Below are positions 1 through 9,301 of a stretch of 64,000 nucleotides of DNA, one piece after another. How positions within the stretch are numbered: position 1 is the stretch's first letter; each line of letters begins with the position of its first letter. The DNA comes from Microbacterium testaceum. GTDB taxonomy: Bacteria; Actinomycetota; Actinomycetes; Actinomycetales; Microbacteriaceae. The notes under the pieces were generated by a model, which saw only the letters and a program-made list of their open reading frames with translations, made no database searches and was not told the origin of the DNA. Where the stretch lies: contig NZ_LDRU01000033.1 in assembly GCF_001476285.1 (NCBI RefSeq), forward strand, positions 1 to 64,000. The letters run 5' to 3'. Position numbers and translations under genes: made by a program.

Positions 1-30
1 GCCCGATACCCCCTGCCCCGAGGAGTTCCC

Positions 31-1815
31 ATGTTCGACCGCCGCTCCACCTTCGGCGAAGCCCTCGACCACCCCGGCGCCCGCGCGGTGCTCGAGCGCC
101 TGATGCCCGGCTTCGCGGCCTCGCCCATGGCCGCGCAGTTCCGCGGCGGCCGGCTGGGGTCGCTCGTCGCGCTCGTGCCGTCGCTCGAGTCGCCCGAGGC
201 GCGCGCGCAGCTGTGGGCCGAGCTCGCCGAGATCGGCGACGCGGCAGAACGTCCGGCGTACTCCCCCGCGATCGCGCCGAACCCCGCTTACGAGGGTGAC
301 GATGTGGAGCGCGCCTCCGCCGTCATCCGCCCGGTCGCCGAGGCGAGCCGGTGGGGCGTGCTCGAGGTGCGCATCGACGGCCCCTCGCACGGCAACCCCT
401 TCGTCGACGTCGACCTGCACGCCGCTTTCGCGCGCCCCGACGGCTCGACCGTGCGGGTCGGCGGTTTCTACGACGGCGACGGCGAGTGGGTCGTGCGCGT
501 GCTCGCCGACCAGGAGGGCCGCTGGACGTTCTCGACCACCGCGACCGCGCGCTCGCTCGACGGCCTGACCGGGGAGGCTCACGTGGGGACGGCGCTCGAC
601 GGGGCGCACGGTCCGGTCCGCGTCGACGGCTTCCACTTCGCGCACGCCGACGGCACGCGCCACCGCCCGCTCGGCACCACGGCCTACGCGTGGACCCACC
701 AGCCCGACGCGCTGCAGGAGCAGACGCTCGAGACGCTCACCGACGGACCGTTCCGCAAGATCCGCATGTGCCTGTTCCCGAAGTCGTACCTCTTCAACGC
801 CAACGAGCCCGACGACTTCGTCTTCCCGGGCTCTCTCGCCGACGGCTTCGACCTCGAGCGTTTCGACCCCGCGCACTTCCGCCGTCTCGAGAAGCGCATC
901 GCCCAGCTCGGCGAACGCGGGATCGAGGCCGACCTGATCCTGTTCCACGCGTACGACCGCTGGGGCTTCGCCGACCTGGGGCCAGCCGTCGACGACCGCT
1001 ACGTCCGGTACGTCGTGCGCCGCCTCGCCGCGTTCTCGAACGTGTGGTGGTCGATGGCGAACGAGTACGACCTCGTCTGGGCGAAGGACGAGGACGACTG
1101 GGAGCGCCTCGCGGCGATCGTCGGCGAGGAGGACCACGCCGACCACCTCAACTCGATCCACAACTGCCGTCCGTTCTACGACTACTCGCGTCCGTGGATC
1201 ACGCACGTCAGCATCCAGCGCGTCGACGTGTACCGCACCGCCGAGAACACCGACGAGTGGCGCGAGCGCTGGGGGAAGCCCGTCGTGATCGACGAGTGCG
1301 CCTACGAGGGCGACATCGACCAGGGCTGGGGCAACATCACCGGCGAAGAGATGACGCGCCGCTTCTGGGAGGGCGCCGTTCGCGGCGGCTACGTCGGCCA
1401 CGGCGAGACCTATCTCCCCACCCCGGTGGGCGAGGTGGAGGTCCCGGATGCCGCCGGCCCCGACCGCGAAGTCCTCTGGTGGGCGAAGGGCGGCGTGCTG
1501 CACGGCTCCTCGCCCGCGCGCATCGGCTTCCTCGAGTGCGTGCTCGCCGAGGTGCCGGGCGGCGTGCTCGACCCCGCCCCCTCCGACTGGGACGTGCCGT
1601 GGGCGCAGTCGAGCGACGGCTCGGTCCGCGTCGCCTACTTCGGCTTCAACCGCCCGCGCTTCCGCAACGTCGTTCTCGGCGAGGGCGACTGGGCCATCGA
1701 CGTCATCGACACCTGGAACATGACGATCGACCGGGTCGACGGCATCCATTCCGGCACCGCCCGGGTGGAGCTTCCGGGTCGGCAGTTCGTGGCGGTGCGA
1801 CTGTCGCGCGTGTGA
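31..1815 (+). CDS. Clan GH-A glycoside hydrolase, DUF5060 + apiosidase-like (DUF4038) + DUF5605
   Basis: A 594-residue protein without a signal peptide, so probably cytoplasmic, acting on an imported oligosaccharide. Order as I read it: a short helical N-terminus (1-90), a DUF5060-type beta-sandwich (about 91-205), a TIM barrel related to DUF4038, the apiosidase-like fold of GH140 (about 206-500), and a C-terminal beta domain. The two likely catalytic carboxylates are Glu345 in WSMANEYD and Glu422 in VVIDECAYEGD, the spacing expected of a retaining clan GH-A enzyme. GAGGAG lies about 6 bases before the ATG. The gene ends 32 bases from the convergent surface-protein gene. Substrate is not decided by sequence; an apiosyl, rhamnosyl or glucuronosyl linkage is plausible. 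The later apiose and rhamnose loci make a pectin-derived substrate attractive, but that is inference. Confidence 0.8.
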   Translation: MFDRRSTFGEALDHPGARAVLERLMPGFAASPMAAQFRGGRLGSLVALVPSLESPEARAQLWAELAEIGDAAERPAYSPAIAPNPAYEGDDVERASAVIRPVAEASRWGVLEVRIDGPSHGNPFVDVDLHAAFARPDGSTVRVGGFYDGDGEWVVRVLADQEGRWTFSTTATARSLDGLTGEAHVGTALDGAHGPVRVDGFHFAHADGTRHRPLGTTAYAWTHQPDALQEQTLETLTDGPFRKIRMCLFPKSYLFNANEPDDFVFPGSLADGFDLERFDPAHFRRLEKRIAQLGERGIEADLILFHAYDRWGFADLGPAVDDRYVRYVVRRLAAFSNVWWSMANEYDLVWAKDEDDWERLAAIVGEEDHADHLNSIHNCRPFYDYSRPWITHVSIQRVDVYRTAENTDEWRERWGKPVVIDECAYEGDIDQGWGNITGEEMTRRFWEGAVRGGYVGHGETYLPTPVGEVEVPDAAGPDREVLWWAKGGVLHGSSPARIGFLECVLAEVPGGVLDPAPSDWDVPWAQSSDGSVRVAYFGFNRPRFRNVVLGEGDWAIDVIDTWNMTIDRVDGIHSGTARVELPGRQFVAVRLSRV

Positions 1816-1847
1816 CGCGCCTGGCTGTGCTCCGCGCCCGACGACGA

Positions 1848-3146
1848 TCAGGATGACGGTTCGGTCGGCGGCGACGACGCGCGCCGCGCCTCTCGACGCC
1901 GCGAGATCGTCCAGGCCGTCGCCCCACCCCCGACGACGACCACTCCGCCGACGGCGAGCAGCACGGAAACAGGGGCACCCGTCTGCGCCAGCGCCTGCCC
2001 GGTTCCGGGACTCGCCGGTGTCTTCGGCTCGGGGTGCGGTGAGATGTCGACCGTGACATCGACCGGCTCCGACGCGTGGGCGGGCGAGGGAGCCACCCCG
2101 AAGGCACCGAACGCAAACAGCACGGCGATGCCGAGAGTCCAGACGCCGGTCGCGGCATCCCGACGTCCCTGTTCCCGCGCTTGCTCCACCATGTCCACCC
2201 AGTGACGCCGACGCCGACGCCGGTCCCACAGGGCGAGCGCGACGAGCGCGACGGCGCAGCCCGCGACGAGAAGCTGACCCCAGGGCATCGCGGGCACCGT
2301 GACGCGGGCCGTTGCGGTCACGCCGTCGCTGTTCCCGCCCGCGTCGGATGCCGTCGCGGTGACCACAGCGGTCATCGCGAAGAGCGGCCACACATCCTCG
2401 ACGGTGACCGTCGACGACCTCTCGTCGCCCGGAGCGAGCTCGGGGAGGGGGTCGGAGCGGGTCGTCCGGGCCGCGAGCCCGAGCGGGCCGGTCACGGCGA
2501 TCTCGTTCTGGGCGGTGAGGCGCGTGTTGCCGGTGTTCCGGGTCGAGAGGTGCACCTCGAGTCTCCCCGGGAGGAAGGGGTTCCAGGACGGCTGGTAGTC
2601 GGCGGTCGCGGCGGAGCTCACGGCGAGGGCCAGGTCTCCGGTCACGCGGGTCAGGACGCGGAATCCGATCCGCGACTCGACGCCCACCGTGTCCTGTTCG
2701 GAGAAGACGCCCGCGGCCACACCGGCGAGGTGATCGCCCGGCGTGGCATTCGCCGGCACGTCCACCGTGAAGGGAATGACGACGCTGGCACCGGGGTCGA
2801 CCGAGACGGACGCCGGAAGGGTGATCCACGTGCCGGCATCCACCGAGGATCGTCCCACGGGGAGCATCGTGAACCGTCCGGTCTCGGTGAAGTAGCCGTC
2901 GGCTGCCGAGAGCGAGAAGACCACGGCCGCGGCACCGCGATTGGTGACGCGCAGATACTGCTCCTGGCGTGTGCCGGGGTCCATCGTCAGCTCCACCCAC
3001 GGATGACCGGTCGCGTCGCCGGCCGCGGTGACGGGCTCGACCGACCAGCTGACGGAGCCGGCGGCGTGCGCGGGTGCTCCCGCGACGAGCACGGTGGACG
3101 TCGCCATCACGACGGCCAGGAGCAGTCGTCCGAGGAGGGCGCGCAT
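1848..3146 (-). CDS. DUF916 (WxL-interacting type) surface protein with LAQTG sortase tail
   Basis: 432 residues from the ATG at 3146, preceded by GAAGGGA; an in-frame start 60 bases further upstream lacks a signal peptide at its N-terminus. Seen in order: signal peptide (1-28, ending PAHA), a DUF916-like beta domain (about 30-280, with PGDHLAG), a membrane segment (287-307), a basic stretch, a second signal-peptide-like hydrophobic segment ending SPAHA (335-358), a short acidic/proline linker, LAQTG (386-390), a hydrophobic span and an RRRE tail. LAQTG fits the LAxTG motif of actinobacterial class E sortases. In Firmicutes, DUF916 proteins partner WxL proteins and a separate small LPxTG protein; here both seem joined in one chain. 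An internal ATG (MVEQAREQ) could alternatively start a separate anchored protein. It is downstream of the WxL-like gene and probably co-transcribed. Confidence 0.75.
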   Translation of the reverse strand: MRALLGRLLLAVVMATSTVLVAGAPAHAAGSVSWSVEPVTAAGDATGHPWVELTMDPGTRQEQYLRVTNRGAAAVVFSLSAADGYFTETGRFTMLPVGRSSVDAGTWITLPASVSVDPGASVVIPFTVDVPANATPGDHLAGVAAGVFSEQDTVGVESRIGFRVLTRVTGDLALAVSSAATADYQPSWNPFLPGRLEVHLSTRNTGNTRLTAQNEIAVTGPLGLAARTTRSDPLPELAPGDERSSTVTVEDVWPLFAMTAVVTATASDAGGNSDGVTATARVTVPAMPWGQLLVAGCAVALVALALWDRRRRRRHWVDMVEQAREQGRRDAATGVWTLGIAVLFAFGAFGVAPSPAHASEPVDVTVDISPHPEPKTPASPGTGQALAQTGAPVSVLLAVGGVVVVGGGATAWTISRRREARRASSPPTEPSS

Positions 3147-3202
3147 GAGATCCCTTCGGGTGCGGCGTGCGGGTCGGGAACCTCGCACGCCGCACCGGTC
3201 GA

Positions 3203-3829
3203 TCATTCGAAGAGAGACAGGGTGATGACGGCGGAGTACGTGCCCGCCTTCACCGTGGGCTCGACTTTCAGCGTGAGGTCGGCCGTCGCCGTCGAACTCA
3301 CTCCTCCGTCGGGAACCGACTGCGGGTCGCCGAGGGCGAGCAGTTCCTTGTCGACCAGTCCGCGGTTCGTCGCGGCGTCGGTGCCGGTGTTCGGATCCAG
3401 CGACGTGCCGACGTCGCCGCCGACCGACACCGAGGCCTCATCGCCCGAGACGAGCCGCGGGCTCCATCCGATGTGGTCGGCGCCGATGGTCGCACCGCCC
3501 TCGGCGGTGAAGGCGCTCGAGCTGCCGAGGACGTACCACGACCCTCCCGAGGCGAGCTGATCGGGGGTGCGGGTGTCGGTGACGGTGACCTGCGGCAGCG
3601 ATCCGGTGAACTGCCGCACCGAATCGGTCGATCCGTTCTCGGTCAGCGTCGCCCGACCGGGCGCGACGGTCATGGTGAGCGCTCCGGGCGGAGTGAGTGA
3701 GGTGATGTCGACGTCGACACCGATGTCGGTGTCGGTACCGGGCTGCGCGGCGACGGCGACGGCGGATCCGCCGCTGATGAGCAGCGCCGCCGTCAGCGCG
3801 GTCGCGCCCAGCACGAGATGGGTACGCAT
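3203..3829 (-). CDS. Secreted WxL-domain-like protein
   Basis: 208 residues starting at the ATG at 3829, which has GAAGGGA upstream, the same signal as the next gene. It has a cleavable signal peptide (about 1-28, rich in Ala/Gly/Val) and then an all-beta region with a Trp-containing GWSPRL segment and a C-terminal strand AGTYSAVITLSLF, which resembles the closing strand of the WxL domain (AGTYxxxLTWxL). The canonical second WxL is not clear, so this is a divergent member. WxL proteins bind peptidoglycan non-covalently and assemble with DUF916 proteins. It lies 56 bases upstream of the DUF916/LAQTG gene and 55 bases downstream of a large secreted glycosidase, all on the minus strand, suggesting a cell-surface complex. 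Confidence 0.65.
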   Translation of the reverse strand: MRTHLVLGATALTAALLISGGSAVAVAAQPGTDTDIGVDVDITSLTPPGALTMTVAPGRATLTENGSTDSVRQFTGSLPQVTVTDTRTPDQLASGGSWYVLGSSSAFTAEGGATIGADHIGWSPRLVSGDEASVSVGGDVGTSLDPNTGTDAATNRGLVDKELLALGDPQSVPDGGVSSTATADLTLKVEPTVKAGTYSAVITLSLFE

Positions 3830-3884
3830 GGGTTGTCCCTTCGGGTGGGGTCGGTGGGGGCGGTCGCCCGCCCCCACCGAGGTG

Positions 3885-6779
3885 TCAGTTCTGCGCGTTG
3901 TACGCAGCGGTGAGCTGTTGCGTCGCGGCGACGCCGTTGACGGTGCCGCTCAGCGTGATCGTCGCCCGCCCCGCGGGAATCGACGTCTTCGTGGTGTTCA
4001 GCGAGACGCTGACCTTCTTGCCGGGCTGGACGGCCGAGAAGGTCTTCTTCCCGTAGCTGGTGTCGATCAGCACGTCGACCGCGACCGACGACGTGTTGGT
4101 CACGTCCACCGTGAGGTAGACCTTGCCCGCGAGCTTGCGCGTGGATGCCGTGGCATCCGCCTTGAGGAGCACATCCGCGGTGTTGGTGGTCTTGGTCACG
4201 AGGGGCGACAGAGCGAGCCAGTCGATGTTCGGCGCATTGCCCGTGCTGTTGCCCAGTCGGAGCGAGCCGGTCGTCGTCGTCAGGTCGAGCGGGACCGTGT
4301 GGGTCCAGAACCCCTTCCAGGTGTAGTTGTTGCGGAAAGCGCCGCGCGTGGTGGCGCCCCCGTCCTCCGTGACATCGAGGAACCGCGTGATCACGTCGGT
4401 GTTGTAGGCGTGACCGGTGTTCTTCTGCGCGTTGGAATACCGCACCGTCAGGTCGTACGCCCCCGCTCCGAGGCCCGCGGGGCGGCTCAGGGTGGCGTAG
4501 TTGTCGGCGCTGCCGCCGAGCCATCCGAGCTGCTGACCCGAGACGTTGGTGGGCTGGCCCGGCGTCTCGAGGCGGGCGGTGCCGTGCAGCGCGATCTTCG
4601 AGCTGTCCTCGCCCTCGACACGCACCGTCGCCGTGTCGCCGTCCGTGGCACGCGTGACGGTGACCGACTGCACGGCGGCGCCCTGCGCGGAGCCGATGCG
4701 CAGATCCGAGATGCCCTCGGCGAGGTGCACGCGAGCCGTCGACGTCCACGTTCCGGCCTTGTCCGCTCCCAGCCCGCTGATGCTGCGCGAGTTGAGCGTG
4801 ACGCCGAGGCCGGCGGCCCCGGTGGTCGAGTAGCGGATCGCCACGTCGTAGTACCCGGTCTCGCGCGCGGACGGGAAGAACGTCGCCGTGCTGTCGCCCG
4901 ACAGGGTCACGGCTCCCTTCGCGTAGTCGAGGGTTCCCGTGGTGCGCGAGAGCACCGCCGCGTACGTGGTCGTCTCGGGCCCGTCGATGCGGGTCAGGTC
5001 GAACCGGTCCAGCGAGACGTCCGATCCGGGGAGCAGCGTCGACCCGTCCGCGCTCATCCGCACGGACAGCTCGTGCCGCCCCTGCGTGAGTTGGACGGTG
5101 GTCTCACCGCGACCGCGGTAGCTCCAGTCGAAGCCCGCCTCGTACTCGATCGTCGCGGCGTTCTGACCGTCGACGAACAGCGCGTGCTTGCCGGGCCCGA
5201 TCTTGGTTCCGTTGACGCCGGCGATCGCGCCGAAGCGGTACGTGCCGGTCGTGGGGACGTCGACGGTCCACGTCAGCGACGAGGTCACCTTGTTGGTGGA
5301 CCCGACGTCACGACCCCCGGATGCCGAGAACGTCCAGTCCGCGGCCGGATCCTGGTTGTAGGCCGTCACGTCCTTGAGGACCGTGTTCTCGGCTTCGATG
5401 CTCGTCGACCACGTGGAATCGACGACGGGCGCGGTGGGCAGGGCCGGAGTGATGACGGCCTGGTAGGCGTCCAGGCGGTTGGTGCTGGGCACCTCCACCT
5501 GGATCGTGCCACCGACGGCGACGCGCTTGGTGACCACGACCGGCGGGGCCTGCGCCTCGCCCTCCTGTCCCGACCACTCCGCCTCGCGGATCTGGATGTC
5601 GACGGTGTTGCCGAAGACGGCCGGGTCGAGCCCGGACAGGTCGAGGCGCGTGGTGTTGTTTGTGCCGCCGAAGAGCACGGTGGCCTGCTTCTTCGACGTG
5701 TCGATCGCGCCGAGGCCCTGCAGGGTGTCGGGGGCGTTCAGCGACGGAGGGGTCACGGCCACCGTCTGTCCGCTGAGATCGCCGTACCACTTGAGCAACC
5801 ACCATGCGCCGTTGGCACTGTTGTTCTTGGCCATGTTGTCGTTGAGGTTGCCCGCGTACGTCCAGTACGCGGTCTCGGCGTCGACCTTCTCGTCCTCGAA
5901 CATCGACAGCCACTGCACGAGGTTGCCCGGCACGGACATGTCGCGCCGCATCGCGTACTCGGTGATGTTGACCGGCAGTGCCGTCATGCCGAGGTCGCTC
6001 TCGATCTTGCGGTACTCCGCCAGGTGCTGCCGGAAGTACTGCAGGCTGCTGCGCCCCAGCTCGTGCCACGTGAACATGTCGGGCAGGACGTTGTTCGCCT
6101 GGGCGTACGTGAGGAAGTCGCGCGTGCGAGTGGACTGCCACCGCGTGTCGCCGTTGCCGGCGATCTTCGCCTCCGGATAGACCTCTTTGATCGCCTGGTA
6201 GACGGCCTTCCAGTCCTGGAGGTAGGTGTCCTTCATCGTTCCCCAGTCGGCGTACCAGTTGCCGCCGTCGGGCTCGTTGAAGGGGGTGAAGACGTACTTC
6301 TCGGGGTGGTCCGACTCGTCGACGATGCTCTTGACGACCTTGCGGACGATGTCGAGGTAGGTCGAGAAGTCGGAGGGGCGCTTTCCGCCGTTGTAGGCCC
6401 AGTCGGGGTAGTAATCCTGAATGTTCGTCATGATGTACTTCCCCCCGTTCTCGAAGAACGCCCCCTCGACCTCGAGGGGGTCGCCGTTGGGGTGCTGGGC
6501 GCCGTGGGGAGCCTTCTGCGTCAGATTGGTGGGGTGGGCGCCGGCGATGATGGCATCCGTGGGGACGCCGTCGTCGGACAGGCCGTAGAGCATGCCGGAA
6601 GCGCCGCCCTGGACGGCGCCGTCGGTCTTGCTGAAGTCGACGCCGATGACGTCGACGGTCGCGGCGCTGGCCGGTGCGGCGACGCCGAGGCTGAGGCTGA
6701 GGCCCGACAGCAGCAGCGCGGACAACGCGGTGCATGCCGTGGCGCGCGTGACGCGCGTGCGGGCGCGGGGAATGGTCAC
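3885..6779 (-). CDS. Secreted multidomain glycosidase (GH39-like catalytic domain plus carbohydrate-binding modules)
   Basis: 964 residues with a clear signal peptide (1-40, ending APASA). The catalytic TIM barrel spans about 45-345: Glu169 in FTPFNEPDGGNW is the probable acid/base and Glu274 in NITEYAMRRD the probable nucleophile, the arrangement of retaining clan GH-A enzymes near GH39. A beta-sandwich accessory domain follows (about 350-450). Next come two CBM6/CBM35-like jelly rolls (about 460-600 and 725-870, each with a lineage of the type IEAEN or VEGEDS) and a C-terminal Ig-like domain. There is no anchor, so it is secreted or held by the neighbouring WxL-type proteins. It is transcribed toward the surface-protein genes and lies downstream of the ABC transporter operon. 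Exact specificity cannot be read from the sequence. Confidence 0.75.
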   Translation of the reverse strand: MTIPRARTRVTRATACTALSALLLSGLSLSLGVAAPASAATVDVIGVDFSKTDGAVQGGASGMLYGLSDDGVPTDAIIAGAHPTNLTQKAPHGAQHPNGDPLEVEGAFFENGGKYIMTNIQDYYPDWAYNGGKRPSDFSTYLDIVRKVVKSIVDESDHPEKYVFTPFNEPDGGNWYADWGTMKDTYLQDWKAVYQAIKEVYPEAKIAGNGDTRWQSTRTRDFLTYAQANNVLPDMFTWHELGRSSLQYFRQHLAEYRKIESDLGMTALPVNITEYAMRRDMSVPGNLVQWLSMFEDEKVDAETAYWTYAGNLNDNMAKNNSANGAWWLLKWYGDLSGQTVAVTPPSLNAPDTLQGLGAIDTSKKQATVLFGGTNNTTRLDLSGLDPAVFGNTVDIQIREAEWSGQEGEAQAPPVVVTKRVAVGGTIQVEVPSTNRLDAYQAVITPALPTAPVVDSTWSTSIEAENTVLKDVTAYNQDPAADWTFSASGGRDVGSTNKVTSSLTWTVDVPTTGTYRFGAIAGVNGTKIGPGKHALFVDGQNAATIEYEAGFDWSYRGRGETTVQLTQGRHELSVRMSADGSTLLPGSDVSLDRFDLTRIDGPETTTYAAVLSRTTGTLDYAKGAVTLSGDSTATFFPSARETGYYDVAIRYSTTGAAGLGVTLNSRSISGLGADKAGTWTSTARVHLAEGISDLRIGSAQGAAVQSVTVTRATDGDTATVRVEGEDSSKIALHGTARLETPGQPTNVSGQQLGWLGGSADNYATLSRPAGLGAGAYDLTVRYSNAQKNTGHAYNTDVITRFLDVTEDGGATTRGAFRNNYTWKGFWTHTVPLDLTTTTGSLRLGNSTGNAPNIDWLALSPLVTKTTNTADVLLKADATASTRKLAGKVYLTVDVTNTSSVAVDVLIDTSYGKKTFSAVQPGKKVSVSLNTTKTSIPAGRATITLSGTVNGVAATQQLTAAYNAQN

Positions 6780-6882
6780 GAGTACTCCTTCGTACGTGGT
6801 GCGGTGAGGAAAGGGGGACGTGCGGGTCGTGGGTTCCGGGGCGCCCAGCGGATGCCGAGCGCTGAGCGCCCCGGAAGGGGTG

Positions 6883-8244
6883 TCACTTGAAGAGCGCGTT
6901 GACCTGATCGTTCGCGGCCTTCAGGGCGCTCGCGTCGGAGGCGCCCTTCAGGTACGACTCGATCGCGGCCTTCATGGTGTCGTTGACGTCCGACCAGTGG
7001 TCGGCGATCGGGAGGAGCTTGGTCGTGCCGTCGGTCACCTGCTCGGTGAAGCCGGTGACGTCCCAGCCCTTGGCGGTGAAGGCGGCCTCGGCCTTCTCGG
7101 TCGAGCTCTTGACTGCGGGGAAGACGACGGCGGCTTCACCGATGACGTCCTGGCACGCGGCGGAGCCGAGGTACTTCACCCACTCCCACGCGGCATCCTG
7201 GTTCTTGCTTCCGGCCCAGATGCCGTCGGAGAGGCCGTTGAACAGGCTCGCGCGCTGTCCGCTCGGGCCGACCGGAGTCGGCGCGACCTTGGTCGGGACC
7301 TCGCTCTGACCGAGGTACGAGCCGTTCATCCAGCTGCCGTCGGTGACGAGGGCGTAGCGACCGGCGAGGTACCCGTTGAGCGGGTCCTGCTCCGACAGCG
7401 CGATGTCGACGCTGGGCATGTAGCCCTTGTCGATGAGGCCCTTGTACCACGAGAGGGTGTCGGCGAACTCCGAGTCGCCGAAGTTCCACGAGCTCGTCCA
7501 CGGTGTCTTGTCGCCGTAGTACCAGTCGTTGCCCAGCGCGTAGGGCGACCACGTCTGCTGCCCGCTCGCGTTGAGGCCGTTGCCGCTCAGTGCGAGGCCG
7601 TAGACCGCGACCTTCGTCTTGTCGAAGCCGGCCTCGTCACCGCGGACGCCGTTCTGGTCGACCGTGAGGTGCGCGACGAGCTTCTCGAAGGAGCCGCCGT
7701 CCTTGGTGTTCCAGGCCAGATCGGCGAGCTGGTCGGCGGTGTACCCGGCGTCGGTCACCATCTTCTCGTTGTAGAACGTGGCGACGGTGTCGAAGTCCTT
7801 CGGGAGGCCGTACCGGCCGCCCTCCTGCGTGGTCCACAGGTCGGCGAGGCCCTCCTGGTAGATCCCGAGGTCGATGCCGTCCTTCTCGACCCGGTCGGAG
7901 ATGTCGAGCAGCTGACCCTGCGAGACGAACTCCGGGTAGTACGAGAGGTGGTCGGCGAAGACGTCCGGGGCCGTGCCCGACGCGAAGCCCGTCGTCAGCC
8001 CCTGCCAGTAGTCGGACCAGCCGTACTGCTCGATCTTCACCGTGATGCCCGAGGACTTCTGGAAGTCGTCCGCGCACTGCTGGTAAGCGGGCTGCTGGTT
8101 GCTGTCCCAGAGCCAGTAAGTGATCGATTTGCCTTCCGCCGCATCGCTGCTGCCCGCGGAGGAACAGCCGGCGAGGATGACGGGAACCGCCGCGGCGAGA
8201 GCGGCGACCGCGACGGTGCGGCGCCTGCGTGAGATGGTGCGCAT
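6883..8244 (-). CDS. ABC transporter sugar-binding lipoprotein (CUT1, family 1)
   Basis: 453 residues. The N-terminus is an Arg-rich lipoprotein signal with lipobox LAGC, cysteine 27 being the lipidation site. The mature part has the features of family 1 solute-binding proteins: ITYWLWDSNQQ at the start of lobe I, an aromatic-rich cleft, DVFADHLSYY, and GRYALVTDGSWM near the hinge. It delivers an oligosaccharide to the two permeases encoded just upstream (8330-10246). The ligand is probably an alpha-galactoside because the operon also carries a GH36 alpha-galactosidase. No ATPase is encoded nearby, as is normal in actinobacteria, where one MsiK/MalK-type ATPase serves many CUT1 systems. Start at the ATG at 8244, with an AAAGGC ribosome site. 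Confidence 0.9.
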   Translation of the reverse strand: MRTISRRRRTVAVAALAAAVPVILAGCSSAGSSDAAEGKSITYWLWDSNQQPAYQQCADDFQKSSGITVKIEQYGWSDYWQGLTTGFASGTAPDVFADHLSYYPEFVSQGQLLDISDRVEKDGIDLGIYQEGLADLWTTQEGGRYGLPKDFDTVATFYNEKMVTDAGYTADQLADLAWNTKDGGSFEKLVAHLTVDQNGVRGDEAGFDKTKVAVYGLALSGNGLNASGQQTWSPYALGNDWYYGDKTPWTSSWNFGDSEFADTLSWYKGLIDKGYMPSVDIALSEQDPLNGYLAGRYALVTDGSWMNGSYLGQSEVPTKVAPTPVGPSGQRASLFNGLSDGIWAGSKNQDAAWEWVKYLGSAACQDVIGEAAVVFPAVKSSTEKAEAAFTAKGWDVTGFTEQVTDGTTKLLPIADHWSDVNDTMKAAIESYLKGASDASALKAANDQVNALFK

Positions 8245-8329
8245 GGGAGTGCCTTTCGTGATGTGGAGGTGCGTTGCGGTTCCCGCCCGGCGGTTCGGGT
8301 CGCCGGGCGGGAGATCGGGGCCGGGGGGC

Positions 8330-9292
8330 CTACTTGATGCCGGAGTAGCCGAGGTTGTCGACGAGCTTCCGGCCGAAGAGGACGAACAGGACGAAGATCG
8401 GGAGTGCCGCGATGAGCGTTCCCGCCATCAGCCCGGCCCAGTCGGGTCCGGTCTGAGGGGTCTGCGATCGGAAGATCCCGAGCGCGACGGTCAGCACGCG
8501 GGAGTCGTCCGCGCGTCCGACGAGCAGCGGCCAGAAGTACTCGCCCCACGCGGTGATGTAGGTCAGCAGCGCGAGGGTGAAGAGCGGCGTTGATGACATG
8601 GGCAGCACGATGCGGAAGAAGATGCGCAGGTGGCCGGCGCCGTCGATCTTGGCCGACTCCTCGACCTCGCGACTGATGCCGAGGAAGAACTGGCGCATGA
8701 AGAAGATGGCGAAGGGCGTCATGAAGAAGAACGGCAGGATGATGCCGGCCAGTGTGTTCAGCAGGCCCAGGTCGCGGACGAGGATGAAGTTCGGCAGCTG
8801 TACGAAGATCGGCGGGATCATCAACGCGGTCAGGAAGAGGAAGAAGACGGCGTCTCGTCCCTTCCACTCCAGTCGGGCGAACGCGTAGGCCGCCATCGAC
8901 GAGAACAACACCTGACCGACGGTGATGACGGTCGCGACGATCACGGTGTTGCGCAGGTACAGCCAGAAGTTGATCGACCCCGTCGTCCCGCCCTCGGCGG
9001 CGGCCTGCTCCGGGGACGACAGTCCGAGCACGCGCGAGAATCCTCCCCAGCTGAACTCGACCGGCAGCAGGCTTCCCGCATTCGTGTAGAGGGCGGTATT
9101 GGTCGAGAGGGCGGTGCGAAGCATCCAGTAGAAGGGGAACAGCGTGACGAAGAGCAGCACGATCAGCGCCGCCCACGCGATGATCCGACCGACGTTGATG
9201 CGACGGGCGCGACGAGCGGGAGTGTGCTCTTCTCGCCGCGAGGACGGGGACACCGACGAACGGGTCTGAGGCGGCGTGGCGGTGGCGGTCAT
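8330..9292 (-). CDS. ABC transporter permease, MalG/carbohydrate type
   Basis: 320 residues with a charged cytoplasmic N-terminus and six predicted membrane segments. The EAA loop that docks the ATPase is visible as EVEESAKIDGAGHLRIFF followed by RIVLPM, diagnostic of the MalG-type subunit. It sits 9 bases downstream of the MalF-type gene and 85 bases upstream of the binding protein, all minus strand. The extended N-terminal segment (about 35 residues, Ser/Arg/Thr rich) is ordinary for actinobacterial members. It forms the heterodimeric channel with its neighbour. The sugar is inferred from the linked alpha-galactosidase. Confidence 0.92.
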   Translation of the reverse strand: MTATATPPQTRSSVSPSSRREEHTPARRARRINVGRIIAWAALIVLLFVTLFPFYWMLRTALSTNTALYTNAGSLLPVEFSWGGFSRVLGLSSPEQAAAEGGTTGSINFWLYLRNTVIVATVITVGQVLFSSMAAYAFARLEWKGRDAVFFLFLTALMIPPIFVQLPNFILVRDLGLLNTLAGIILPFFFMTPFAIFFMRQFFLGISREVEESAKIDGAGHLRIFFRIVLPMSSTPLFTLALLTYITAWGEYFWPLLVGRADDSRVLTVALGIFRSQTPQTGPDWAGLMAGTLIAALPIFVLFVLFGRKLVDNLGYSGIK

Positions 9293-9301
9293 CGGGATCT
9301 C

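Noticed and set aside
3567..6890. A 1107-codon open frame antisense to the secreted glycosidase
   Set aside because: It has the Arg/Val/Gly-rich composition of a GC-bias shadow, no domain is recognisable, and the opposite strand carries a clear signal peptide, catalytic motifs and ribosome site.
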